Notes: generated by a model not told the origin, from the letters alone. Shown: positions 8,489-15,334, counted from the first letter of the stretch. The stretch is 17,797 nucleotides of DNA from an uncultured Collinsella sp. (GCA_900543945.1 UQTN01000041.1:1-17797), one strand, 5' to 3'. Made by a program: numbers and translations.

Positions 8489-9447
8489 GCAATGCCCGCT
8501 CGACGAAGGCCCATACGGATCAGGCTGTCACAGACCTGCGGGAACGTCATGTCGTCGGTGTGGCGGATCTCATCCGGATACAGCGACGTATCGGTCATGC
8601 CGGGAATGGTATTGGTCTCGAGGATAACGGGGCCGTCCTCGCTCACAATAAAGTCGCTGCGCGAGATACCCAGGCAACCGAGGGCCTTGTGAGCGGCACA
8701 GGCAAGTTCCTGAGCGCGAGCGTAATTCTCGGGTGAAATCTGCGCCGGAATGCGATGGATATCCGTAGGGTCGACATACTTCACGTCCAGATCGTAGAAC
8801 TCGCAGTCCTCGGGCTTACGAATCTCGACAATCGGCAGGGCGCGCACGTCATCTTCGCCGTATACGCCGACGGTGATCTCGGTACCCTCGATGCACTTCT
8901 CGACCAGCACTTTGTCGCCGTACTCAAACGCCTTGGCGATTGCCGCGGGCAGCTCGGAGGGCTCATGGACCAGGGAAATGCCATAGCTGGAACCGTTGAC
9001 GGCCGGCTTCACAAAGCAGCGCTCGCCACAAACCTCGACGATATGATCGATATCGACTTCATCGCCCACCTCGAGCGCAAGGCCGGGGGCAATGGGAATG
9101 CCCGCCTTGGCGTATAGGAGCTTAGAGACCTCCTTGTCGGCACCGCAGGCGCTGGCAAGTACGCCCGAGGCCGTGTAGGGGATACCCAGGGTCTCCATGG
9201 CACCCTGCATGGCGCCATCCTCACCGCCGGCGCCGTGCATGGCGATAAATGCCACATCGAATCCGCCGGTCGCCATGGTTACCATAAAGTCATCAGCGGC
9301 CGTGTCAAGCAGCTCCACCGAGGTGTAGCCGGCTTCCTTCAGTGCCACCACAACGTTCTTTCCCGAATCGAGCGAGATCTCGCGCTCGGCGGAATGACCG
9401 CCCGCCAAGACCGCTACGTGCATGTTCTCTAGGCTTTTACCCGGCAT
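8482..9447 (-). CDS. ddl: D-alanine--D-alanine ligase
   Basis: A 321-residue ATP-grasp ligase that joins two D-Ala molecules for the peptidoglycan stem peptide, in the cytoplasm. Family motifs in order: A-G-G-H-S-A-E-R-E-I-S near residues 15-25, H-G-A-G-G-E-D-G-A-M-Q-G (71-82), K-P-A-V-N-G-S-S-Y-G (147-156), omega-loop K223-Y224, S-R-S-D-F (262-266) and the ATP/Mg motif E-T-N-T-I-P-G-M-T (277-285). Tyr rather than Phe after Lys223 is the signature of a D-Ala-D-Ala (vancomycin-sensitive) enzyme, not a D-Ala-D-Lac ligase. The start ATG 9447 has an excellent AGGAGGAG 7 nt upstream; a later Met (residue 9) is less well placed. It is the first gene of a two-gene unit with the dinG-like helicase and diverges from rlmN. 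A candidate promoter lies at 9488-9517. Confidence 0.97.
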   Translation of the reverse strand: MPGKSLENMHVAVLAGGHSAEREISLDSGKNVVVALKEAGYTSVELLDTAADDFMVTMATGGFDVAFIAMHGAGGEDGAMQGAMETLGIPYTASGVLASACGADKEVSKLLYAKAGIPIAPGLALEVGDEVDIDHIVEVCGERCFVKPAVNGSSYGISLVHEPSELPAAIAKAFEYGDKVLVEKCIEGTEITVGVYGEDDVRALPIVEIRKPEDCEFYDLDVKYVDPTDIHRIPAQISPENYARAQELACAAHKALGCLGISRSDFIVSEDGPVILETNTIPGMTDTSLYPDEIRHTDDMTFPQVCDSLIRMGLRRAGIAC

Positions 9448-9487
9448 GGGCAGACTCCTCCTCTATAATTTCTGCAGCTGATACCAT

Positions 9488-9517
9488 ATTGTAGCGATAC
9501 CCTCTACGTTTCCCCAA
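9488..9517 (-). promoter_or_regulatory. Candidate sigma70-type promoter for ddl-dinG
   Basis: On the minus strand TTGGGG (9517-9512) and TACAAT (9493-9488) are separated by 18 bp and lie about 40 bp upstream of the ddl start. The -10 is good and the -35 is poor, so this is a moderate candidate. The region also separates ddl from the divergent rlmN. Confidence 0.4.
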
Positions 9518-9532
9518 AATCGAAAGGCTTCC

Positions 9533-10585
9533 ATGAATCCCAGGACTAAATCTCAGGACATTCGCGACTTGAGCCAAAACGATATTCGCGAGCTCGTGGC
9601 CGAACTTGGCCAGCCCGCCTTCCGCGCGAAGCAGCTCATCGAATGGGTCTTTGAGAAGAACGTTTGTTCGTTTGACGATATGACCAATCTTCCCAAGGCT
9701 TTCCGTGAGCAGCTTAAAGAGGCTTTTGCCTTTGATACGCCGACTGAACTCACCAAGCAGGTTTCCAAAGATGGCTCGCGCAAGTATCTGCTCGAGTACC
9801 ACGATGGCATTTCCGTCGAGACTGTCGGCATGCCCCGTCGCAACAAGCTTTCCGTCTGCGTTTCCACCCAGGCAGGCTGCGGCATGGGCTGCGCCTTTTG
9901 CGCTACCGGTCTCAACGGCCTCAAGCGCTCTCTGACCGCTCAAGAGATCGTCGATCAGGTGCTTCATGTATCCAACGACTTTGGCGAGCGTGCCACAAGC
10001 GTTGTCTTCATGGGCCAGGGCGAGCCGTTTGCCAACTACGACGAGGTTCTCAAGGCACTGCGTATCCTCAACGACCCCGATGGCATCGGTATCGGCGCTC
10101 GTCACCTCACCGTCTCTACCAGCGGCGTTATTCCCGGTATTCGCAAATTTGCCGATATCCCCGAGCAGTTCACGCTTGCCGTTTCCCTGCATTCCGCCAT
10201 CCAGTCGACGCGCAATAAGCTCATGCCCGGTGTCAAGAAGTACACGCTGCTTCGCCTTCACGAAGCGCTTCAGCTCTACACCGAGAAGACTGGCCGCCGC
10301 CCGACCTATGAGTATGCCATGATCGAAGGCGTCAACGATACGAATCCCGAGATGCAGGCACTCTGCGACTTCTGCGAGGGAACGCTGTGCCACGTTAACC
10401 TGATTCAACTTAACGACATCGAGGGCAGCCCGCTCAAGCCGTCGCCGATTCATAAGGTTGAGGATCTTCAGCGTCGTCTTGAGTCCCGTGGCATCGAGAC
10501 CACGATTCGTAACTCCCGTGGTAACGATATTGACGCCGCTTGCGGACAGCTGAAACAGCGCTTCAAAGTTCAGAAGAACGCATAG
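9533..10585 (+). CDS. rlmN: 23S rRNA (adenine2503-C2)/tRNA (adenine37-C2) methyltransferase, radical SAM
   Basis: A 350-residue radical SAM enzyme that methylates C2 of A2503 in 23S rRNA (and A37 of some tRNAs in E. coli). The cluster motif C-G-M-G-C-A-F-C (Cys116, Cys120, Cys123) binds 4Fe-4S. The catalytic pair expected from E. coli RlmN (Cys118 and Cys355) corresponds to Cys109 in V-C-V-S-T-Q and Cys337 in D-A-A-C-G-Q-L. The N-terminal helical domain (about 8-65) and the V-E-T-V-G-M-P motif are present. Length is typical. The start ATG 9533 follows AAAGG with 6 nt spacing. It is a lone plus-strand gene between ddl (divergent) and the par operon (convergent), so it is transcribed toward the putative origin. 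A strong stem-loop at 10623-10659 ends the transcript, and a degenerate parS lies between stop and terminator. Confidence 0.97.
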   Translation: MNPRTKSQDIRDLSQNDIRELVAELGQPAFRAKQLIEWVFEKNVCSFDDMTNLPKAFREQLKEAFAFDTPTELTKQVSKDGSRKYLLEYHDGISVETVGMPRRNKLSVCVSTQAGCGMGCAFCATGLNGLKRSLTAQEIVDQVLHVSNDFGERATSVVFMGQGEPFANYDEVLKALRILNDPDGIGIGARHLTVSTSGVIPGIRKFADIPEQFTLAVSLHSAIQSTRNKLMPGVKKYTLLRLHEALQLYTEKTGRRPTYEYAMIEGVNDTNPEMQALCDFCEGTLCHVNLIQLNDIEGSPLKPSPIHKVEDLQRRLESRGIETTIRNSRGNDIDAACGQLKQRFKVQKNA

Positions 10586-10603
10586 GGGAGTCGCACTCCA
10601 AAA

Positions 10604-10619
10604 CGTTTCATGTGAAACA
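10604..10619. promoter_or_regulatory. Degenerate parS site (ParB-binding)
   Basis: CGTTTCATGTGAAACA differs from the consensus TGTTTCACGTGAAACA at two positions (first base, and C to T in the centre). It lies just after the rlmN stop codon, about 2.2 kb from the three perfect sites. Variants of this kind are known to bind ParB in other bacteria; whether this one does is inference. Confidence 0.65.
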
Positions 10620-10622
10620 TCG

Positions 10623-10659
10623 AACGGCCCCGGTTGCAGGATATGCAACCGGGGCCGTT
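10623..10659 (+). terminator. Intrinsic terminator of rlmN
   Basis: A perfect 16-bp stem (10623-10638 with 10644-10659, AACGGCCCCGGTTGCA and its complement) closes a five-base GGATA loop. It is followed by a short, interrupted T-rich run (TTTCATTTATT). It lies 37 nt after the rlmN stop. Confidence 0.85.
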
Positions 10660-10720
10660 TCATTTATTGACCTCAATTTTGGACCAGCTGCTACCTTTCC
10701 CATTTTTTACGGACAAAATA

Positions 10721-10756
10721 AGGGGCCCATGTCTCATGAATCAGACAAGGGCCCCT
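10721..10756 (-). terminator. Intrinsic terminator of the parA-parB-small-protein operon
   Basis: On the minus strand AGGGGCCC (10756-10749) pairs with GGGCCCCT (10728-10721); an inner GTCT/AGAC pairing extends the stem. The transcript then reads TATTTTGT, a U-rich tail. It lies 28 nt after the last gene of the operon and faces the rlmN terminator. Confidence 0.75.
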
Positions 10757-10774
10757 CAAAATATGCAAAGTAAT

Positions 10775-10790
10775 TATTAGGTACCTAATA
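10775..10790. repeat. 16-bp perfect palindrome over a stop codon
   Basis: TATTAGGTACCTAATA is a perfect palindrome that includes the TAG stop codon of the small protein (10785-10787). It is AT-rich outside its GGTACC core and resembles an operator or protein-binding site more than a terminator stem. No function can be assigned. Confidence 0.5.
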
Positions 10791-11039
10791 GCCTACATTT
10801 TCCCATTGGTTGCTAACCCAACCTTGATTAATCTTAGGATTTTTCGTTACCTGAGCAGTGCGCATGGCAACATCTTCTGTCATAACATCCATTTTCTTCT
10901 TGGATGTATCAACGATATCTTGCGCTCCACGAAGCAAACGACCTCGAAGTTCATCGTCTGTCGCGATCTTATAGCCAGCAAAGGCACCAGCCGCGACAGT
11001 CGTCACCAATGCAATCGCAGTAATAATCTTATTCCTCAT
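10785..11039 (-). CDS. Small membrane-anchored protein translationally coupled to parB, unknown function
   Basis: An 84-residue protein with a basic start (M-R-N-K), one hydrophobic segment at about 4-22 ending A-G-A-F-A-G-Y-K, then a charged, probably helical stretch (about 25-60) and a polar Asn/Trp-containing tail. This layout loosely recalls YtxH-type small proteins, but I see no diagnostic match. I chose ATG 11039 because AAGGAGG lies 5 nt upstream; an earlier in-frame start adds only six residues without such a site. The Shine-Dalgarno lies inside parB and the start overlaps the parB stop by 11 nt (GATGAGGAATAA), so its translation is tied to parB. It is the third gene of the segregation operon, and a terminator follows. 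A role linked to ParAB or membrane anchoring of the origin is a guess from position only. Confidence 0.75.
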   Translation of the reverse strand: MRNKIITAIALVTTVAAGAFAGYKIATDDELRGRLLRGAQDIVDTSKKKMDVMTEDVAMRTAQVTKNPKINQGWVSNQWENVGY

Positions 11040-11934
11040 CTTGGCCTCCTTGATCAAACTGAATCATTTCACCAAGAATACGAGAGAGCTCTTCCTCGTC
11101 TTTAAACTCAATCTCAATCTTATTCTTTCCACGCGAGCTCTTCACACGCACGTTGGTATTAAATACCTGACGAAGAACACGCGCAGCCTTTTTAAAAGAC
11201 TGCGGCGTTGCGGGCCGCGGCGTCTTAGGTGTCTCTCCGGCAGAAAACAATGGAGCAAGATTTTCTGTCGCTCTTACGGAAAGGCCCTCCGCAACAACCT
11301 TCTCTGCAAGTCGAATTCGAGCATCCTCATAGGGAACTGCAAGAATCGCACGTGCGTGACCAGCAGTAAGTTTACCCTCAAAAATCATCTGCTGAACTAC
11401 TTCGGGGAGATCGAGAAGGCGCAGCGAGTTTGTAATTGCAGAGCGTGACTTGCTTACGGCCTTCGACAATGCCTCCTGGGTCATACCGCTAGCATCGATG
11501 AGCTGGCGATAGCCCTTAGCCTCTTCGACGGGATTCAAATCAGAACGCTGAAGGTTTTCGATAAGAGCAAGAGCCAGCATCTCTTCATCATTAACATCTT
11601 TAATGATGACAGGCAGTTCCTCAAGACCAGCAAGCTTTGACGCCTGGTAACGACGCTCACCAGCGATGATCTCATAGCCGTTTCCATGCTTGCGAACCAA
11701 GAGCGGCTGCAGAACGCCATGTTCTTGGATTGACTCGCTCAACTCGCGAAGTTCAGTTTCATTAAAGTGAATTCGCGGTTGATTAGGGTTGGGAACGATA
11801 TCCTCAATAGGTAGTTTTGTTTCAGATGCGGCATTTGAAGCAGATGCAGCAGAACCACCGGTCTCATACTCAGCCTCTGAGACCAAAGCATTGAGTCCGC
11901 GTCCCAATCCACCACGTTTCTTTGCACTAGGCAC
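11029..11934 (-). CDS. parB: Chromosome-partitioning protein ParB (Spo0J)
   Basis: A 301-residue CTP-dependent DNA clamp that loads at parS and spreads to form the origin partition complex. The N-terminal R-G-G-L-G-R-G-L-N-A-L (7-17) is the usual ParA-stimulating segment. The ParB/Srx CTP-binding domain covers about 40-130, with G92-E-R-R-Y-Q-A (family G-E-R-R-x-R-A, one Arg replaced by Gln97) and E126-N-L-Q-R. The helix-turn-helix that reads parS lies at about 150-200 (L-S-K-A-V-S-K-S-R-S-A-I). A linker rich in Pro/Thr (about 228-245) leads to the C-terminal dimerisation domain. It overlaps parA by 8 nt and overlaps the following small-protein gene by 11 nt. The consensus for its binding site occurs three times perfectly upstream of parA. 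The Gln in place of the second GERRxRA Arg is a point to check. Confidence 0.97.
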   Translation of the reverse strand: MPSAKKRGGLGRGLNALVSEAEYETGGSAASASNAASETKLPIEDIVPNPNQPRIHFNETELRELSESIQEHGVLQPLLVRKHGNGYEIIAGERRYQASKLAGLEELPVIIKDVNDEEMLALALIENLQRSDLNPVEEAKGYRQLIDASGMTQEALSKAVSKSRSAITNSLRLLDLPEVVQQMIFEGKLTAGHARAILAVPYEDARIRLAEKVVAEGLSVRATENLAPLFSAGETPKTPRPATPQSFKKAARVLRQVFNTNVRVKSSRGKNKIEIEFKDEEELSRILGEMIQFDQGGQDEE

Positions 11935-12727
11935 GCTTGATCACCTCTTTTGCAAGGTTCATATACGCTTTTGCACCCTTATTTTGAGGTGCATAGGTAA
12001 TTACCGGTTCTCCAAAAGACGGAGCTTCAGAGATTTTAACTGTACGGGGAATCAGCGTCTTAAACGCCTTATCACCAAAGTACGATTGAACTTCCTCAAC
12101 AACCTGATTCGACAAAGAAGTACGTGAGTCATACATGGTCATAAGCACGCCATAGGTGTCTAAGCCCTTATTCAGACGTGATTTGACCATCTTCATTGAC
12201 TCAAGCAGCTTCGTAACGCCCTCGAGTGCGTAATACTCACACTGGATTGGAATCAAAACGCTATCTGCTGCGGTCAAGGCATTGATAGTAAGCAGGCCGA
12301 GCGAAGGAGGACAGTCAATGAAAATAAAATCGAACTCGTCCTGAATCGGCTCAAGCAAATCTTTGAGGCGGGTTTCACGAGCAATTGCGCTTACGAGCTC
12401 AATTTCGGCACCTGCAAGCTGAATCGTAGCTGGAATTACGAATACCTTTTTGCAATTTGTATCAAGAACAAGCGATTCTGCCGGCACATCATTCAACAAT
12501 GCATCATAGATGCAGTGATCAAGGTCTTCTTTTTCAATTCCAAACCCACTGGTACTGTTTCCCTGCGGATCAAAATCGACAATCAGTGTCTTACGACCCT
12601 GCTCACCCAGTGCTGCTGCAAGGTTTACAGCCGTCGTTGACTTACCGACGCCGCCTTTTTGATTGATGATTGCAATGATACGCGTGTCTTTTGCGTTCTT
12701 AGAACGCTTAACGTCGCGAAATCCCAC
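11927..12727 (-). CDS. parA: Chromosome-partitioning ATPase ParA (Soj)
   Basis: A 266-residue Walker-type ATPase. The deviant Walker A K24-G-G-V-G-K-S-T (24-31) with signature Lys24, Walker A' D-F-D-P-Q-G (about 51-56) and Walker B I-F-I-D-C-P-P (about 135-141) are intact. It is the chromosomal type: no N-terminal DNA-binding extension, unlike plasmid ParA of type Ia. It drives ParB-parS complexes along the nucleoid and, in Bacillus, also regulates DnaA, which is relevant because dnaA lies about 5 kb away. The start is GTG 12727, supported by AGGAGG about 5 nt upstream. The 134-bp gap to rsmG contains three perfect parS sites, so ParB binding probably affects expression of this operon. No clear promoter is visible in the gap. 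Confidence 0.97.
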   Translation of the reverse strand: MGFRDVKRSKNAKDTRIIAIINQKGGVGKSTTAVNLAAALGEQGRKTLIVDFDPQGNSTSGFGIEKEDLDHCIYDALLNDVPAESLVLDTNCKKVFVIPATIQLAGAEIELVSAIARETRLKDLLEPIQDEFDFIFIDCPPSLGLLTINALTAADSVLIPIQCEYYALEGVTKLLESMKMVKSRLNKGLDTYGVLMTMYDSRTSLSNQVVEEVQSYFGDKAFKTLIPRTVKISEAPSFGEPVITYAPQNKGAKAYMNLAKEVIKRA

Positions 12728-12766
12728 GGTCCCTCCTGGTGTGTATTAAAGCTGTCAAACGGAGGA

Positions 12767-12782
12767 TGTTTCACGTGAAACA
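12767..12782. promoter_or_regulatory. parS site 1 (ParB-binding)
   Basis: TGTTTCACGTGAAACA, a perfect match to the palindromic bacterial parS consensus, 40 bp upstream of the parA start. Confidence 0.97.
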
Positions 12783-12805
12783 TTCCGATTCGATATCAAC
12801 CGCCA

Positions 12806-12821
12806 TGTTTCACGTGAAACA
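12806..12821. promoter_or_regulatory. parS site 2 (ParB-binding)
   Basis: TGTTTCACGTGAAACA, perfect consensus, starting exactly 39 bp after site 1. Confidence 0.97.
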
Positions 12822-12844
12822 CTGCAAGTTGTTAGTATCCATTA

Positions 12845-12860
12845 TGTTTCACGTGAAACA
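12845..12860. promoter_or_regulatory. parS site 3 (ParB-binding)
   Basis: TGTTTCACGTGAAACA, perfect consensus, starting exactly 39 bp after site 2 and ending one base before the rsmG stop codon. Confidence 0.97.
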
Positions 12861-12861
12861 T

Positions 12862-13599
12862 CTAGGCAAGCGGATTCTTCTTTGCCATGCCATTTGCACG
12901 AGGCAATGAAACGGATGCTGGATGACTCTTCTGAAATACAATAAACTCCCTGTGGCCCAAGCCCTCAGGCAAATCGATTGCGTCATTCAGAAGCAAAGTG
13001 AAGCCACAAATCTTAGCTGCTGACATGCCGGAAGCAAGCTCCTCAAACGAAGGATTACCCTTGGTGATAACAAATAGCCCTCCGTCTTTAATGAACGGAG
13101 CCGCATACTCAACAAGAATCGGTAGAGGAGCCAGTGCACGGGCGGTTACGACAGAAAACTGCTTCTTATGGCTTCGAGCATATTCTTCAAGGCGATCATG
13201 AACCGCATGAGCATGTTTCAATCCAAGAGCATCAACAAAAGAATTGACAGCATCAACCTTCTTCCCAACAGAGTCAATATAAGTAGCTTTACGATGCGTG
13301 GTTATGGTTAAAGGAATACCAGGGAAGCCCGCACCTGTTCCCATATCGAGCAAAGCTCCCTCAGGAGCCTTATTGATATAGGGAAGCAAAACAAGCGAGT
13401 CGAGGATATGAAGTACTGCAGCATCTTCTACGTTAAGAATACGGGTAAGATTGGTTGTCTTATTTTTTTCCAGAACCAAATCCAAATGCTGAATACAGTT
13501 CCTCAGCTCAACATCAGTTACGCTCAAGGAATACTCTTTGCAATAAGAAGTTAGACGACTCAACATCTTGTCAGCCTGCTGATCAGTAAGTACTAACAA
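12862..13599 (-). CDS. rsmG: 16S rRNA (guanine527-N7)-methyltransferase
   Basis: A 245-residue class I SAM methyltransferase that modifies G527 of 16S rRNA; loss gives low-level streptomycin resistance in other bacteria. The SAM-binding motif L-D-M-G-T-G-A-G-F-P-G-I-P is at about 84-96 and the preceding N-L-T-R-I segment is typical of the family. I chose the TTG start at 13599 because AAAGGAG lies 6 nt upstream. An upstream in-frame TTG at 13647 would begin inside the U-tract of the preceding terminator, so the longer form is unlikely. The gene sits downstream of the khpB-operon terminator and must have its own promoter in 13600-13650 or depend on readthrough. It is followed, across the parS array, by parA and parB. 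Base composition is more AT-rich than the flanking operons. Confidence 0.93.
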   Translation of the reverse strand: MLVLTDQQADKMLSRLTSYCKEYSLSVTDVELRNCIQHLDLVLEKNKTTNLTRILNVEDAAVLHILDSLVLLPYINKAPEGALLDMGTGAGFPGIPLTITTHRKATYIDSVGKKVDAVNSFVDALGLKHAHAVHDRLEEYARSHKKQFSVVTARALAPLPILVEYAAPFIKDGGLFVITKGNPSFEELASGMSAAKICGFTLLLNDAIDLPEGLGHREFIVFQKSHPASVSLPRANGMAKKNPLA

Positions 13600-13650
13600 C
13601 GAAAGCTCCTTTCTGACAAAAATCAGTGTATCGAGAACTTTTGACAAAAA

Positions 13651-13677
13651 AAGGGGACGTGGAAACCACGTCCCCTT
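13651..13677 (-). terminator. Strong intrinsic terminator after khpB
   Basis: A perfect 12-bp stem (AAGGGGACGTGG and its complement) with a three-base loop is followed on the minus strand by an uninterrupted T-tract down to 13646. It lies 18 nt past the khpB stop and ends the rpmH-rnpA-yidD-yidC-khpB transcript, separating it from rsmG-parAB. Confidence 0.95.
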
Positions 13678-13695
13678 AGCATAAGCTCGAGTGGA

Positions 13696-14265
13696 TTAAC
13701 GAGCAACAATTACCACATGGCGATCAGGGTCAGAACCCTCGGAATGTGTATCGACTGCATCATTACCACGAAGCGCAATGTGAACCAGTCGGCGCTCATA
13801 GGCATTCATGGGCGGCAGGGAAACGCTCTTATGAGTACGGATTGCACGCTCGGCAGCAGACTGAGCCATAGCGGCAACCTTGTCCTGACGACGGCTCTTG
13901 TAACCCTCAACATCGACGACAACCGGATACCTAAAGCCGAGCTTACGGCTAACCAGCAGAGAGAACATAACCTGAAGGGCATCAAGCGTACGTCCATGGC
14001 GACCAATGAGAACAGCAAGATCAGGAGCAGTTACATCCAGAATCAACTCGCCCTCATCGCCTTCATATTCATCGATAGGAGAGTTGGCGGCATCGAAGTG
14101 CGAAAGGATGGAACGCAGAATAGAAATCGCAACATCGGCAATGGTGTCGAGTTCCTCATCAGTCAGCTCTTCACCAGCCTTGTAGCGCTGTGCAATCTCG
14201 GGATAATCGCCCGCGACCTGCGGGGCAACCTCCTCAAGCATATCCTCGATGATCTCTTCAGACAT
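13696..14265 (-). CDS. khpB: KH/R3H RNA-binding protein KhpB (Jag/EloR)
   Basis: A 189-residue protein. The KH domain (about 72-120) has the G-R-H-G loop at 88-91 within L-I-G-R-H-G-R-T-L-D-A-L. The R3H domain (about 125-189) has the R158-x3-H162 signature. KhpB/EloR binds RNA and, in streptococci, controls cell elongation with KhpA. The N-terminal Jag-N domain of Firmicutes proteins is missing; instead there is a short acidic region (1-45). I chose ATG 14265, which has GGAG 6 nt upstream; a TTG four codons earlier overlaps that site. It is the last gene of the rpmH operon, next to yidC as in many Gram-positive genomes, and is followed by a strong terminator. Confidence 0.93.
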   Translation of the reverse strand: MSEEIIEDMLEEVAPQVAGDYPEIAQRYKAGEELTDEELDTIADVAISILRSILSHFDAANSPIDEYEGDEGELILDVTAPDLAVLIGRHGRTLDALQVMFSLLVSRKLGFRYPVVVDVEGYKSRRQDKVAAMAQSAAERAIRTHKSVSLPPMNAYERRLVHIALRGNDAVDTHSEGSDPDRHVVIVAR

Positions 14266-14309
14266 AACGTACTCCAAAAGTTAGGTACTTAAATAAGATT
14301 GATATCCCA

Positions 14310-15080
14310 CTACTTCTTCTTGTGCGGGCGCGGCTTCTTCTCGCGACGAGTGACCTCAACCTGCAGCGGCGCGTTCTTAAGGCGCTCCTCCTCATCGGCC
14401 TTCGCCTTGTCGATGACCTTCTGCGTCACAAAAATCTGCTGGATAACCTGCCAAGCAGACGAGACGTCGTAGTACAGCAGAACACCAACGGGAAGGCTCC
14501 AGCCCATCCAAAGCATCATGACCGTCATGACAACGGCCATCATACGCATGCTCTGAGCCTGCTGGCCGGTCTGGTTGCGCGACATATAGAGCTGCGGAAT
14601 CAGGGTCAGGACAGCGAACAGGATCAGGCAGACCAGCGCAGGCAGCGCGACCATAAAGCCATCGGCAAAGGAGGCACTCGGCGTGGTGGTCAGGTCGGGC
14701 AGAATATTAAAGAACGAGAACGTGCCGTCGTTAAAGTAGTCCGGCAGGTTACGCAGCAGCGTAAATAGGGCGAACAGGACAGGCATCTGAATCAACAGCG
14801 GCAGACAACCAGCCATCGGGTTGAACTTGTTCTCGCTGTAGAACTTCTGCATTTCCTCGGCCTGACGCTGGGGATCGTCGGCATAGCGCTCCTGGATCTC
14901 GAGCATCTTGGGCTGCAGCACCTGCATGCGTGCCGTCGACTTAGTCGACTTGAGCATAAGCGGCGTCAGCAGCAGACGGATGATGACCACCAGGATGATA
15001 ATGGACAGGCCCCAGTCGACCGCAAAGGTCTGGATGAGCTTGAGCAGCTCGAAAAGGATGTTAACGATCCAATCCCACAT
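14310..15080 (-). CDS. yidC: Membrane protein insertase YidC/Oxa1
   Basis: A 256-residue insertase that places proteins into the membrane, alone or with SecYEG. The conserved hydrophilic-groove arginine is Arg35 in V-I-I-R-L-L-L-T-P-L. Membrane segments are seen at about 22-46, 92-112, 143-164 and 178-212 (probably two short helices). A charged cytoplasmic hairpin (about 47-85) and a basic Lys/Arg-rich tail (240-256), which could contact ribosomes, are present. No lipobox or long periplasmic domain is visible, so this is the short Gram-positive/actinobacterial type. The start ATG 15080 has GGAGG 8 nt upstream. It lies 29 nt after yidD and 44 nt before khpB in one operon. Confidence 0.96.
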   Translation of the reverse strand: MWDWIVNILFELLKLIQTFAVDWGLSIIILVVIIRLLLTPLMLKSTKSTARMQVLQPKMLEIQERYADDPQRQAEEMQKFYSENKFNPMAGCLPLLIQMPVLFALFTLLRNLPDYFNDGTFSFFNILPDLTTTPSASFADGFMVALPALVCLILFAVLTLIPQLYMSRNQTGQQAQSMRMMAVVMTVMMLWMGWSLPVGVLLYYDVSSAWQVIQQIFVTQKVIDKAKADEEERLKNAPLQVEVTRREKKPRPHKKK

Positions 15081-15109
15081 GTAAGTTTTCCTCCGATAGC
15101 GAGTGCCCG

Positions 15110-15334
15110 CTAGGGCACAGGGTCATAACCGCCGACGTGCAGGGGATTGCAGCGAGCGATGCGCCTCACGGCAAGCCAGCAGCCTCTCAAAACACCGTAC
15201 TTCTCAATCGCCTGGACGGCGTATTGCGAGCACGTTGGGTAATAAATGCAGGCGTCAGGCAATAAGGGCGAAATAACCTGTTGATATATGCGAATAGGAG
15301 CGATGGCAACACGTCGCAAAACGTGATTGCTCAT
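15110..15334 (-). CDS. yidD: Membrane protein insertion efficiency factor YidD
   Basis: A 74-residue protein of typical family length. The N-terminal amphipathic helix (about 1-20) precedes the hallmark C-I-Y-Y-P-T-C-S-Q-Y-A (about 29-39), then G-C-W-L-A-V-R-R-I-A-R-C-N-P and a terminal G-G-Y-D-P-V-P. It is a peripheral inner-membrane factor that aids YidC-dependent insertion. It overlaps the rnpA stop by 4 nt (ATGA), so translation is coupled, and precedes yidC in the usual order. Confidence 0.95.
   Translation of the reverse strand: MSNHVLRRVAIAPIRIYQQVISPLLPDACIYYPTCSQYAVQAIEKYGVLRGCWLAVRRIARCNPLHVGGYDPVP

Noticed and set aside
9464..9469. TATAAT on the plus strand as the rlmN promoter
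   Set aside because: No -35-like sequence is found 16-18 bp upstream, and on the other strand the site falls within the ddl leader next to its Shine-Dalgarno.
9437..10663. Minus-strand open frame of 408 codons
   Set aside because: Antisense to rlmN, whose radical SAM motifs leave no doubt about the true strand.
12753..12758. TTGACA on the minus strand upstream of parA as a -35 element
   Set aside because: A -10 at normal spacing would fall on the Shine-Dalgarno and start codon of parA, where no TATAAT-like sequence is seen.
13600..13647. Longer rsmG starting at TTG 13647
   Set aside because: That start lies inside the T-tract of the preceding terminator; TTG 13599 has a strong Shine-Dalgarno.
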